A stretch of 64,000 nucleotides of DNA from Lutjanus erythropterus (lineage: Eukaryota > Chordata > Actinopteri > Lutjaniformes > Lutjanidae). Position numbers and translations under genes: made by a program. Location of the stretch: positions 35,049,874 through 35,113,873 of the forward strand of contig CM034606.1 of assembly GCA_020091685.1 (NCBI GenBank), given 5' to 3'. Below, one piece after another: positions 45,561 to 64,000 of this stretch (within the stretch, counting starts at the first letter, position 1; every line of letters begins with the position of its first letter). The notes under the pieces were generated by a model, which was not told where the DNA came from, ran no database searches, and saw only the letters and a list, made by a program, of their open reading frames with translations.

Positions 45561-47314
45561 ATGGCGTCAGCTGAGTCCCAGCCGCGGTTCGGCCAGTCTG
45601 TCAAAGGTTTATTGTCCGATAAAGTGGGCTCGTGCAGCGGGGACGTCATCGCTCTGACCCGCCAGGTGCTGAAGGGATCCCGCAGTCAGGAGGTAAAACC
45701 AAACGGGTCTCTTCATGAGGAAATGACAGCTGCTGCTAACTGCTTCATCAGTAACCGGAACTACCGGAAACAGCCAGAACAGTCATTTAGTCTTCAAAAT
45801 AAAAGCCTGTCTCGGACAGCCGACAGTATTGTTATTGACTCCATCAGTAGGGATTTAATTTTGAAATTGGAGCTTTAGGTTTTATTTTCGTTAACTTGAT
45901 ACTATTAGCTACTATATTGCAGGCCAACATTAGCATGATTCAGTTCATATTTTTCTTTTCTTTTTCTTTGTAGCTAACGCTTAGTGGCGTGCAATGCAAC
46001 TAAACATTAATAATGTTGACATATTATTTTTAGTGTCAGACAACAATCATGAATTCAGTGTTGAAGATGAAGTAACATCCTCTTAGCTTTACTTTCCTCA
46101 TAGACATTGGTGGAGGAAGTATTCAGATCTTACACTTATGCAAATACTCGTTTACAAGTAAAAGTCCTGGGTTTTAAATTTTACTTAAGTACAAAAGTAG
46201 TGTTTATCAAAACATACTTAAATAACCAAAAATAAAAGTACTCATGATCCAGAATGGCTAATTTCAGAATAATATATTTGATTAATTAATTATGATTATT
46301 GATTCATTAATGTGTACATCAGCCATTTTTATTTATGTATATTCTATATAAATCATTATATACTGCTGGGTAGCTTGTAAACCTCCAAGGGATTAATAAA
46401 CTTTTGAATGATACAATAACATCATAATTCGTCTGAATAATTTCTTAATTTGTTGATTATATTTTGCACAATCAGTTTGAATCTGAGAAGTAGTAACTTA
46501 ATGATGAATTAAAATGAAATGTAGTGTAGTACAAGTATAAAGTAAAGTAAATGTACTGAGTTTCCACCACTTTTAATAAACATAAACTGTCCAGTTTAAC
46601 TGTTAAAATAAAGTATATATAATTAAAAAGATCATTGTACAGTAAAATGAACCTGCAACTATTTTTGTAATGGATTCATTGTTTGAGTCATTTTTCCATC
46701 AAACCTCTCAACTGTAAGAATTTGCTGCTTTTCTTTGTATATGATTATTTTTTAGCTTGGAACATTTTGTCTGATAAAAACAGGCAATTAGAAGACAGCA
46801 CCTCGAGCACTAGGAAATATTTTTTTTTTATTATTATTATTATTTATTTTGTTGTACTGTTTTTCTGTTTTTTTTTTAAATAACCAGTTTGGGCCCTAAA
46901 GTAAAGGCCTTATTCTTGCTAATGTCTCCTCCAGCTTCTTGGTCAAGCAGCAAGAAACATGGTGATTCAGGAGGACGCCATCCTGCACTCTGAGGATGTG
47001 AGTATGAGAGCTGTGGAGGACAACTACACACTACAACCTCAAAAATAACACGCATCTTGTCTCAACATAAACTGACCAGTTTTACAAAGATATCTAATAT
47101 GTGATAACTAAATGAATAAATAAAATTATTGTGTGTTCGGTTCACAAAATGACACAGTTCAGCATCATTATAATCTGTCTTCCAGAGTCTGAGAAAAATG
47201 TCCATCATCACTACACATTTACAGTACCAGTGAGTATCAGTCAGCTGTTTATGAGGACAAATATGTGAAAGTTTTGTTTAAACTGGAAGTGAATATTTAA
47301 TGAGTCTCTCTGTA

Positions 47315-47374
<60 letters not shown>

Positions 47375-47568
47375 ACAAAGGCAAGAGGCCATCCAGAAGA
47401 AGTGAGTCTAAACTCTACATTGTGTTGAACCAGCTGACATCAGTGTCTCAGCAGTAAGTCATAACACACACTGATGACGTTCACTGACTCTCTGTTTTCT
47501 CGTGTCTGTCCTCCAGTGTGGAGCACTCTAAAAACCTGCAGGACCAGCTGAGACACCTGCTCAAGTGA
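45561..47568 (+). CDS. borcs7: BLOC-1-related complex subunit 7
   Basis: Five exons: 45561-45692, 46935-46997, 47186-47229, 47381-47401 and 47517-47568 (TGA at 47566-47568), 312 nt for 103 residues against about 105 in human. Phases join exactly. The start ATG follows AAAACAGAAA and opens MASAESQPRFGQSVKGLL; later segments are LLGQAARNMVIQEDAILHSED, IITTHLQYQQEAIQKN and NLQDQLRHLLK. BORCS7 is a small coiled-coil subunit of BORC, which sits on the lysosome surface and recruits the GTPase Arl8 so that lysosomes move outward along microtubules. Exon 4 is only 21 nt and is preceded by a long TG microsatellite. Candidate ATTAAA poly(A) signal is at 47823-47828. The gene is head-to-head with cyp17a1, as in mammals. 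Confidence 0.95.
46108..46573. mobile_element. Non-autonomous transposon with GGTGGAGGAAGTA-type ends
   Basis: Opens CATTGGTGGAGGAAGTATTC and closes TGAGTTTCCACCACTTTT, inverted ends of the family at 44132-45074. It lies in borcs7 intron 1. Confidence 0.65.
47320..47373 (+). repeat. (TG)n microsatellite at a splice acceptor
   Basis: About 27 TG units ending 8 bases before the AG acceptor of the 21-nt borcs7 exon 4, so the repeat sits where the polypyrimidine tract would be. Confidence 0.95.
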
Positions 47569-47822
47569 CCTTGTAGCCCGACCTCAGGAGGGTCTGACCC
47601 GTGTTCAGCGCTGTCTCAGCAGGATTTGAAGCAGTTTAATGTTGCACAACATGGATAATCTGCCATATTTGTTTGTGACACACTGCTGGCTGGTACAGTT
47701 GGACTGTTTTGGCAGTGACATGCTGCAGTACACAAACACAGTGTCTGTGTTTAAGGACTGTGGGAAGTTTTTGTTTTCTTGAGTTATGTCAAATGTTTTG
47801 ATCATTTGTATTACATTAATTT

Positions 47823-47828
47823 ATTAAA
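47823..47828 (+). promoter_or_regulatory. borcs7: Candidate poly(A) signal of borcs7
   Basis: ATTAAA 255 bases past the borcs7 stop. Confidence 0.5.
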
Positions 47829-48239
47829 TACCTCGTCTGCATCACCATGACTCATCATTATGTGTATCAAATCAAACAGCACATAACTGTGTGAGTGGAA
47901 AAATGATATAAGAATCACAATCTGCTTTAGTGGCAAAATATGTGTGCACATAGAAGGAATCTGTCTTTAGTTTTGCTTAAACAGTAATAGACATACAGCT
48001 GAGAATGAGGATAACAAAGCTGAACAAGCTGGAAAGTAACTCAGTTACTTGTTTATGTACTCAATTGCTGGCCTTAAAGGATCAGTGCGTAGGATTTAGT
48101 GACATCTCGTGCTGACCTTGCAGATTGCAAACACCTCGTCTCACCCTCCCCTTCCAAACTCCATCCATGGGTGAGGAGCTGCTCCCTCTGTTTTTAACAG
48201 AAACACAAGGATTCTTATTTTCAGGTGATTATACATTAA

Positions 48240-48731
48240 ACGGACAGTTTGCCCCAAAATCAAATATACACATTTCCCCCATCCTGTAGTGCTGTTTATT
48301 CATCTAGATAGTTTTGGTGTGAGTTGTGGACATATCGGCTGTAAAGATGTCTGCCTTTTCTCCAATATGATGGAACTAAATGACACTGTAGTGCCCAAAG
48401 CGCCAAAAGAATGACATGACCCAGCTACTAAAGATAATTCACAGGCCTTGTAGTCAGCAGTTTCATGTAGGAACTGCTTTCTTTCTGCAGTAGAATCTAC
48501 CAGAACTACTCTTGAATCCTTTCTACCAGAAAAAAAGTAGTTCCTCCATGAAACTGCTCACATCAAGGTGTGTGGATCATCTTGACTAACCATTTCATGA
48601 TTTTCCTGAGTGCCATTTAGTCCTGTTATACTGGAGAGAAGACAGACATCTCTACAGCTGATATCTCCAAAACTCAGCACTACAGGACAGGGACTAAACA
48701 TGTATCTTTGATTTTGGAGTGAACTGTCCCT
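48240..48731. mobile_element. MITE, AGGGACAGTTC family
   Basis: Flanked by TTAA (48236-48239) and the decayed TTGA (48732-48735). Ends are ACGGACAGTTTGCCCC and GAACTGTCCCT, and the interior matches 40156-40663. Confidence 0.7.
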
Positions 48732-48804
48732 TTGACACAAACATTCTTATGAATATTATATTCCAATTCTGGCAGTAAAGCCCCCTAAATCTTCCACACT
48801 GGAC

Positions 48805-49100
48805 CTTTAACTACCACTCTGAGGTACTTTTACTGGAGTATTTTATTTTCTCCCACTCTATACATCTACGTCACTACATTTCAGAAGTTAAGATGATGAT
48901 AAATATATTAATGCATCAATAATTATAATCCAGTAATATATATCATTCTGAAATGGGTATTTCTGCATAATTCCTACTTTTACCTTTGATACTTTAAGTA
49001 TATTTTGATGCTAATATTTTTTGTGTGTGGTTACCATGGTAACATTTTCAATGCAGGACTTTTACTTGTGTAAGAGTATTTTTACAGTGTGGTATTATTA
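48805..49100. repeat. Fragment of the GGTGGAAAGTA transposon family
   Basis: TACTTTTACTGGAGTATTTT, CACTACATTTCAGAAG and TACTTGTGTAAGAGTATTTT match the interior of the element at 44132-45074. The ends are lost. Confidence 0.5.
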
Positions 49101-50170
49101 ATTGAGACTCAACAGTCAACTATTTTTCTCAAGAATCACCTGCAGCAGCTTTAGGTAAGCTTTCCTCCACATCTGGATTCCAGTGTGTGTATATTCATCT
49201 TTGTCATTTAGGTATTAAGAGGACTAAGACAAAAAGAAACGTGAGCACTGATGAACACTGATGAACTGGGACATGTTCTGGCAGGGACACAGAGTCCACA
49301 GGCCTTGTAGTTCAAGGATGGAGCAGAGCCTGACGGTGTGTGCTGACCAAACACACCAACATGTGTTTAAACTACCTGCTGAAGATCTATCTGGTGATCT
49401 TGGCGCTGTGGGTCACACTAGGGTACATCTGACCCAAATATATCTCTTACAGGTTTGCTTAAATTAGTATTTAAGGGCACAGTCCACAGTCTCACAGCCG
49501 CCAGTGAAGAGGACATGAAATGTCCATATTTAAAAAATATTTCTCCACAAAGGTGAGAAATTGCAGCCTGGAGTCTTTGTGCATCATCAGCTCTGACTCT
49601 TGATAAGGAGCAAAGAGGCAAACTTATCAACAGGCTGAAGGACAAACAGCTGCTTGACCCTGATGGCGTCCCTGAGGACCTGCTGCTGAGTCTTGTTACC
49701 TAACGCTGCACGTGTTCCACAGCAGCACATGTACAGTGCGCTGCTGCTGAGCTGATGAGGAGGATCCAGGACTGGACACATGAACAGAGGACATACTGGC
49801 CTTCAGAGAGAAAACAGAGCTGAATATGAAACTGCAGATCTGAGAGAAACCCTTGAAATAGCTGCATAATGGACCAGTTATCATAAGCTTAAAGGACCAT
49901 TCCAGTTTTTTTTTTTTTTAAATATTTAATCCAATGTATTACAGACAGCACACATATATTTAAACAATATGGGAAATAGTCATACTGTATCATCTCTGAA
50001 CAGGATTTTGTATAATGTCCATGTCACCCCCTCGGTAAAATTTTCTATTGAAGTGCTTGTAATAAGTTAACAGGTAATTAGGCCCTCATAAGTTGATTAT
50101 TAACATTAATATATATTAGTAAGACTACATAAGTGTTAACTGTAGCATAATAAAAATGCTTATTGTTAGA
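49101..50170. other. Intergenic, no gene recognised
   Basis: Several short open frames on both strands, none with conserved residues or splice borders. as3mt or cnnm2 exons, expected here by mammalian gene order, were not seen. Confidence 0.35.
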
Positions 50171-50174
50171 TTAT

Positions 50175-50285
50175 AGCAATAGGGTTTGAATCCAGCTCAG
50201 AACATGTCCCCTACTCTCTCCCCTCTCCTCTCCTCTCTCTCTGCAGGTGTTACTGTCCAATACAGACAAAAAAAACCCCCTGAAA
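50175..50285 (+). mobile_element. 3' fragment of a fish SINE
   Basis: GGGTTTGAATCCAGCTC resembles a tRNA-type B box. It is followed by CATGTCCCCTACTCTCTCCCC and TTACTGTCCAATACAGACAAA-like sequence, the usual tail of a common fish SINE. The A box is not recognisable. Confidence 0.5.
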
Positions 50286-50589
50286 ATAATAATACATTTG
50301 GAACATCTAACTGGATGTTTGAATAGAAATAAATCATGTTTCTTTTGTTCTGGTCAGTCAGACTGGTGCACAGTCTGCTGGACATTTTGAATGTCAGAGC
50401 CTTAATTTGCTTTTTTTCAGTGTTTTTACTGCATTAGTTAGTTCGTGAGTTTAATTTTACACTTCTACTTGGCTTTAGAAGCAAAAAGATCCCACACAAT
50501 GTCTTCTGCAAATTCAAGACTTTATCAACAACGTAATTTGACAAGGAGAGACCATTTAAATAGACAGAGTAATCCACATGGATCAATCA

Positions 50590-50720
50590 GGTCATACTAC
50601 ATTTACTTATTTATTTATTTCTCAGGGACAGTGCATATTAATGAACATTGCTATAAATATACCAGAATTAGCCAGAGGGCTAGTTTTCATCCCTGGCCAG
50701 ATGTAAAGTTGACAACCTAA
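50590..50720. repeat. Dispersed repeat (TTATTTCTCAGGGACAGTGC)
   Basis: TTATTTCTCAGGGACAGTGC, ATTAATGAACATTGC and TAGCCAGAGGGCTAG match my recollection of a frequent fish interspersed repeat. Only one copy is in the window, so this rests on memory. Confidence 0.4.
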
Positions 50721-51639
50721 AATCAAGATAAATATTTACAACATATAGTTTGAATTTGTTTGGAGTTTGAACAATTCTCTAAAAATATCCAGAAGGCAGA
50801 CAGGAGTCCTGCTGCTTTTTTATAGTTTACAGTTTTATTTTGCACAATTAAAACTCAAAAAAAGCAAAGATGTCAAATGAAATGCAGTGCAGGGAGAGGC
50901 TCTTTGAAGCCTCCACTAAATATCATTTTCACAGTTATTAAGTTATCAAAGTTATTAAGAACTCAAAAATACAGAACAATACAAAAAATATTACAAGTGA
51001 CAGCAGAAAACAGTGATAACAGTGTCCATTTAAAAGCAGAAAATGTGATGTGTACAGGAGTGTGTGTTATTATGCCGTTTCCTCTCTGATGTAAATGTGG
51101 ACCTACAGGTGAGCTCTTTCACACTTCAAACTGGATAAAAGCAGTTTAGTCCCAGACCCCGTCAGCAGGTTTAAAGTCATTTTCAGCTCTTCTCTTAAAC
51201 CTTGAGTCTAAATAACGTTCTCCCCCTGTGACAGCACGTCATCTTATCACATCCCCGAGGTCTGCCAGGATCCACGTCCAGGGACAGGAAACACCTCACA
51301 GCCTCCGCCTCTCAGGACTCCGAGACTAAACACTGTGTGTGCTGATGGCTCAGGATCATAATTATCATCCAAACATGCAAGTTGTCTTTCATATATACAC
51401 ACACACACCATGACTATTAGAAGAGCAAACGTTTCCTGTACAAGCTCATATGTTTGTGTGTTAGTCAGGTGTTCCACCACCACCAGCCTCCAGATGTGTT
51501 GAGATCATTTTCATGTTCATTAAACCAGCCGTCTTGTATAAAAGCTCCTGTCATTGTTGTTTTCCTTTGAAGAAATAGTCCCAGTTCAAACTGTCCACAG
51601 TGACTGTGATGATCCAGAGACACTGGACATTGTTTAGAG

Positions 51640-51842
51640 CAGTGATTCCCAAAAGTTGAATTTTAGTGAAATAAAGGTTGGCAGGATAGGATCACCAAAC
51701 TCTTGTTTATTTCCTCCACATAGATCATATTCATTCAACTTTGTGTCACTCTTTATTTCATCCTTGGTTTTCCACGACCCTCTGCAGTGGCTACAGGCCC
51801 ACCAGGACGGCTCACCGTTCAGTGTGGGAACAGCTGGTTTAA
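51640..51842. mobile_element. Small hAT-like MITE (CAGTGATTCCCAAA ends)
   Basis: Starts CAGTGATTCCCAAAAGTT and ends GTTCAGTGTGGGAACAGCTG, weak inverted repeats of the sort common in fish hAT elements. The interior has no coding capacity. Confidence 0.4.
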
Positions 51843-53790
51843 GGAGAGAGTCATTACTGTTGAATGTTTCAAATGCCATTTTTCACTGCTTTGTGTGGTA
51901 CAGAGGAAAATCCAGGCACCTCCACTGTACTGAGTGGAAACAGAAAGTTCAGAGATCCAGATCCAGGTCCAGGATTGGACGAACAAAACCAAAAGGATCA
52001 TGGACAGAACTACTGAAGAACAGTGTGAACAGTACCGAGTGAAGAACAGAAAATATATTATTATAATTATTGTTATATATTTGTCACAGCAGTTTGGTTG
52101 TTAACACATTCAGCTCCCTCTGCTGGGAGCTTCCTGTAAATGAGTACCATCAATATATTCCACTGTATATTTGGTTGAAGTGCTGTGAACTCATCCAGGT
52201 TAGAACAGCTCTCCTACACCCAGGAGGAGAGATGGTGACAGTCATCAAGTTTAGAAAGCTGATATAATTCTTCTTGCAAGGCCAAAACTTCACCACGCTG
52301 CTTTGTTTTTAAAGCAGAAACACTCCGGGGATTATCACTACTGATTCAGCAGGGAGATGCTGCAGACTCATGTGCCAATCACAGGTTTTCTAACAGACAA
52401 GAAAAGCTTTGATCAGGTTTTGGAGAAGAGATCCAAGTCATGGAAACACCTGAGCTGAGTTTGGTTTGATGGATGATAAGGAACAGATCACCTGACAGTA
52501 TAAAGCTCCTCCGATTGATGTGAGTGAGCACAACAATAGAACAATCGGCAATGAAAAGATGTAGAAGTGGGTGACAGAGCACAGAGCGAACAACAAACCT
52601 CGTTATCAACTAGAGCCTGATTGATATATCAGTCGACTGATAGTGGCCTATCACAGCTCTGTTTGTATTGATACCTGCCAAAATACTGTACAAACTCCAC
52701 TGATATTAGGGCTGCATATCTTTCAAAAATGACAGTACCAGTACGCTTACACTGATATCAGATTTTTTTCAGTGTACCACCTCACTCACACTTTTAAGTA
52801 GCCACTAGCAGTTGTGCTCAGTTCACTGTCATTCACTCCTTTTTCAACACAGCTGCTTGAATGCTGACCTGCACTTTTCTTCATCATCATCTTCAGTTGC
52901 AGTGTGTCTTCATTTGACCTCCTCACTATCTTAATGGCATGATTATGTAGTTGACTGATACTAAAACAAAAATACAGAAATGAAACATTAATATTTTTTC
53001 ACGTTCATCCAACTACAACTAGAGGGACTCTGTGTACTACCAGTGGTACTCGTACTACAGTGTGAGGATCTAGGCAATAGAGAGCTTCATTGATTTTTTT
53101 CAAACTTCATTTGATGTCCATCATGTGACTGAAAACCTTCCTGAAATGATCCTTCATCATTTTACACATTTATTTTTTATAAGAAACCACAGGTGTGCAG
53201 TATAGCTGTACTATTAAATATTTTGGTGGCATTTCGGCACACTGAAATGTCAAAATTGTCAAATGCATCACACCTGACTTCACCGTAACACAGTGTTGTA
53301 TGTGTTATAGCTCCTGCTGTAGCAAGCCAATCACATGTTGCATTAAACTGAAGAATGCTTGTGGTGATTGTTTTTTCTTGATCTGGGTACAAGAAGAATA
53401 AAATGAAAATGTGTAGTTTGACTGGAGAAGTTTCAATACTACTTGGTACTTTGTTATTTCAGTCGATAGCTTACAAGTATCCAGTAGTTAAGATACCCAG
53501 CTCTATCTGATCTTAACTCTGTTACAATAATACAGTTCTTTCTCTTGTTAAATTCTTATTTGATGCTTCAGTTTAAAAGGCAGCATTTTATGTATATTTG
53601 ATCCTTTTCCTTGTAGATAAGGTCAGACTGTGATCAACAGCTGGTGGCAGCTTTATGCAAGAAGGGAATCCAGTCAGCAGTGACGCATGACAACAATATT
53701 CACCAATAAATTAAATGATAAACAGAATACTGGAATTCTATCAGCTGTTTAAGGAAAAAAAAAATAAAATAAATAAAAACTCTACGAAAA
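51843..53790. other. Intergenic between borcs7 and nt5c2, no gene recognised
   Basis: Contains a stretch near 52610-52790 (GATATATCAGTCGACTGATA, TTAGGGCTGCATATC) that looks like a decayed MITE. No exon could be supported. Confidence 0.35.
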
Positions 53791-53805
53791 GATCAGATCA
53801 GAAAA

Positions 53806-53811
53806 TTTATT
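53806..53811 (-). promoter_or_regulatory. nt5c2: Candidate poly(A) signal of nt5c2
   Basis: AATAAA on the minus strand. With it the 3'UTR would run from 57141 to about 53785, roughly 3.3 kb. Nearer alternatives cannot be excluded. Confidence 0.35.
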
Positions 53812-54667
53812 AGAAACATCAGCCATAACTCAAACCGTCTCAACTGCTGCTTTTCAACATCCTTCAAAACAAAGGCAACATTTTGAAATTAAACAGAAAA
53901 AAATGTAACTTCAACACATGCATTAACCGTCAAAATAAAAAACATTCATTTGGTTCAATTTACATTTGACTACAGTATATCTGATGATCAGCCTCAGCTG
54001 ACAGTGATCACTGTCATTAAAACAAGCATGCTCCATTGTTTGACTGAGATATTTAAATCATTGTGTCTGCTCGCTGTGGGGGCGTCTGAGGACAGTCTAC
54101 TATTGCTCCCATACTCAAATAAGATAAAACATCCCAAGGTGGAATAGGGCTGATAAATGGTCAAAAAATCAGCAGTCCATCTGAGCACACGTCCAACTTA
54201 CAGCAGGATGTTTAAATGAGCTGTGAGCCACAGACAGGACAGCATTAAATATCTCTTCAGGCTAAAGAAAATGAGGCAGCTTCAACATTCAATGAAAAAA
54301 GGCTGGATTAGCCTTTAAAGGGCCAGAGTTCACCTCATCTGGATCAATACTGTGTGATCGATCACTTCAGCAGATCAAACAGGTCCCCCTCACAGGTCCT
54401 TTAAAATCAAGGCAGGAATTTAAAATCAGGTTAAAAATCAGTCAAACACACTACTGCATCCTCAGCACGTGGACAGTGTGTGTGGTGACGTTAGTGCATG
54501 AGGAGACACACCCACAGTGGGACAGTCCACATTACAGCAACATTACAGTAACAGCATGTTTACATGTTTCCAGCAGACAGCAGCACTGGAGACAGTCCTG
54601 ATTGATCAGGATCAAAGTACAGTCAGATCAGCAGCAGGGACATGTCTCTGTGACCATTTCTGCCAGG

Positions 54668-54691
54668 AGACACACACACACACACACACAC
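54668..54691. repeat. (CA)n microsatellite
   Basis: Short CA array inside the candidate nt5c2 3'UTR. Confidence 0.9.
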
Positions 54692-54889
54692 AAAGCTGTC
54701 CTAATGATTACAATACAAACACTCATGATATGCCTTCATTCTGAGACAGTTTGTCAAAATTTTACTTTTTTTTTTTAAGTCAAATGTATGAGCTAGTTCA
54801 TCAAACCTGAGAAACTAACCTCATTTCAGCTTGGCTGAAACTTCGATACTGAGTCATCATAGTTTTAAATTCCACAAATAATTAAAAAT

Positions 54890-55190
54890 TATGACAACAG
54901 GTTGGATTTAAATCAAAATTATTTTAACTTGATTCTAACTTGACATCTTGACTTAATTTTGACCTCTCAACTTTTTTTTTAACACTGTTTCATCATTATG
55001 ACTTAATTTGAACTTTTTCTTGACAATTTCACTTGTTTCTCCACATTCTGACATTTTTTCCTCAATATTATGACTTCATTCTTGACATCTTGACTAAATT
55101 TAAACTTTTCTATTAACATTTTGACTTTATTCTCGACAATTGACCTTCATTCTCAATATCATGTCTTTATTCTCAAAATCACAGAGAATA
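54890..55190. repeat. Degenerate minisatellite, TTGACTTTATTCTCGACA unit
   Basis: Recurring variants about 20-30 bases apart: CTTGACATCTTGACTTAATT, CATTATGACTTAATTTGAAC, ATTATGACTTCATTCTTGAC, TTTTGACTTTATTCTCGACA and ATCATGTCTTTATTCTCAAA. It lies in the candidate 3'UTR of nt5c2. Confidence 0.65.
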
Positions 55191-57141
55191 AATACATAAA
55201 TCTTCCCCCTCTCATTATTTTTTACTCATGCTGGACCTCTACCTCTACTCTTCCTTAAGTGTCAACTATGAAATTTAAAAATGTTAGGCATTTCAAAGTT
55301 TTGACTTTGACAGTGTCTTTTATCATTTTAACATACCTGCCAAAGTATTGTTATTGTAATCAATCTGAACTAATCGTTTTTTTCTGGGCAGAAATGAGCT
55401 TCAAGACATTTCAGCTGTCATCCATCAGATGAAAACAATTCAACACTCAAGTTCAAAATATACTTTTAACAATCATTCTCATTCACACTCACTGCTATCA
55501 ACTCAAATCGAGATGAATAAGGCAGCAACTGTTTCCAGTCCACTGTGCACGGAGTACAGTAATATCTATTTACTGTTTCAGTCATTTTCAATGCACATAA
55601 TCATAATAGACTATGTAACAGTAAAGACTTCAGAGCGCTAACCTCGACCCCAGAGACGTTTTGATTCTGTGGGATATCATGGGAAATGTGGTCCTGTTTT
55701 ACAACACAGAGAGGAAATGACTCAGTAAGAAATAAGGTGAAGTTTCTCTAAGCTGTGATATGGTTTGAGCAGTTTCCTGTTGACTTCACCTCACCTGACC
55801 ACAGCAGACAGAACAAACTCTCTGCTTCACAGAAATACTCCCCAGGAGCTGTTTTATGACTAGAGTCTAGTTTCAGCAGCTGGGTTTAATCCTATACACA
55901 AACCACAGTCAAATGTGCTGTTATTTAGTCCCCAAATTACCCAGAATTCCTTTCAAAAAACCCTAAGAAAGGATGCAACCCTGTTGCTTTTAAACACTGA
56001 GGCAGGTCGATGATAACACAAGATGATCTAAAAATATTGTCTCTTTGCTGTGCTGCATTCTGCTCTGTCAAGGTAAATAACTAACCATTTCTTCTGTTGA
56101 ATTATTATATAATCATCACATCTCTACATTTGGCCATTATTCTTCAGAAGTGGAAAAAATGTCACCTCGAAAAAACACTATGGTCCCAAAAATGCCAAGT
56201 ATGTGACTAATGCAGCTGTCTCAGATGTTTTAGGGTGGATTAATCCTTTAAGATATGTTAAGCTAGATAATTTTTGAAGTGTGCTTGCATCAGGTACTTA
56301 TCATAATCATACTGTGACTCCATGCAGTACATGGAGGTCGAAACACCCCCAGCAGTACCAGAGTAAGAAGCTAAACAGAGTACTGCTGAGGACAGGGTCA
56401 GCAGCAACTTGTATTTTAGACACTTCAAAAAAAAAAAAAGACAAAAAAAACCCCTCCAGTATTCTGTGAGATTAAACTACTGATTTTGCCAATGGAGTCT
56501 GTTTGCTTTGGAGAGAATGATACTTTGCTCATATAACAGTGATTTCCAATCAAAAAAGTCTGTCTGACAGCAAAGTAAAGCGATGAAAATATTCTGACTA
56601 TGACTGACTATGAATAAGTACCTCATATGACCACACTTCAAAACATCCAGACTATCCCTTTTAATTTCACCTCTTCACTGAAATTTTATGCGTGATTGAG
56701 TGTAAGAGGTGCTGTAGTAAGCAGCATGGCTGTGAGCTGTTTACAGTACAAATTAATAAATGCATTTTGGACTGACTGATCCCAAAACAGAAGCAGAAAA
56801 TATGTCCTCCAAGAAATCCAGCAGAACCACGAGGATCCAACAACCAGCAGCTGCTCTACCTCAGGGAGGTAGCTACCCTTGTTCAATTCTTCACTTGTTT
56901 TCATTTTCGATCTCACCAACTTATTCCACTAACAGACATGAATCTAAACTTACTTTATAATTCTCTTGGACACATACAGTTACGAGACTGTTTGGATCTA
57001 TAGTCGTCCACATCAGGACCGGCTCAGCCTGACTCAGCTGCTGCAGCCCTGCAGTTATCAATCAAACAAAAGATCATCTTAACACATGAAATCAGGTTGG
57101 GAGATCTGCACACTCCTCTGCTCTTCTCTCCCCATTTCTGT

Positions 57142-63918
<6,777 letters not shown>

Positions 63919-64000
63919 CTGTGTGAAGGAGTCAAACAGTGGAGTGGGAATGAAGTGGCTGCAGGAGACGACCTACAGCTGCAGGTTTCATATGGATGAG

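Noticed and set aside
51656-52042. 128-codon open frame between borcs7 and nt5c2 as a possible as3mt or cnnm2 exon
   Set aside because: The peptide does not resemble either protein and overlaps a hAT-like MITE.

Overview
The window is nuclear DNA from a ray-finned fish, most likely a percomorph teleost. It has split genes with GT-AG introns, long AT-rich non-coding stretches, and many fish-type transposon remnants and microsatellites. Nothing bacterial, viral or plasmid-like is visible. Five protein-coding genes could be reconstructed exon by exon, each recognised from its translated exons.

Layout. (1) 1-7032, plus strand: the last four coding exons of rnf166, a RING-type E3 ubiquitin ligase. 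Its introns hold a 5'-truncated L1 retrotransposon, a hAT-type MITE and a MITE with GCCTCCGCC ends. (2) 7033-22240: gene-poor DNA with a partial copy of rnf166 intron 3, degenerate repeats and a decayed Tc1-like transposon. (3) 24577-32353, minus strand: complete three-exon snai3 (Snail-family repressor, 299 codons). Its 6.2-kb first intron carries a very long TA microsatellite and a decayed hAT transposase interrupted by a solo-LTR-like insertion. (4) 36110-43651, minus strand: eight-exon cyp17a1 (steroid 17-hydroxylase/17,20-lyase) with a TATA box. Exons 1-4 read cleanly; exons 5-8 carry about twenty missing bases, nearly all in G/C runs. (5) 45561-47568, plus strand: complete five-exon borcs7, head-to-head with cyp17a1. 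(6) 57142-63918, minus strand: the last ten coding exons of nt5c2 (cytosolic purine 5'-nucleotidase), with a candidate 3.3-kb 3'UTR; its upstream exons lie beyond the window.

The genes do not form a pathway. They are two conserved blocks joined in this fish: rnf166-snai3 (human 16q24.3 neighbours) and cyp17a1-borcs7-nt5c2 (human 10q24.32 neighbours). as3mt and cnnm2, which sit between BORCS7 and NT5C2 in mammals, were not seen here.

I found no convincing previously undescribed biological system. The strongest leads are the one-base-deletion pattern confined to the 3' half of cyp17a1, a clean nested TTAA-site insertion, a partial duplication of an rnf166 intron, a 21-nt borcs7 micro-exon behind a TG microsatellite, and a perfect kappaB motif plus a Snail-type E-box just upstream of snai3.
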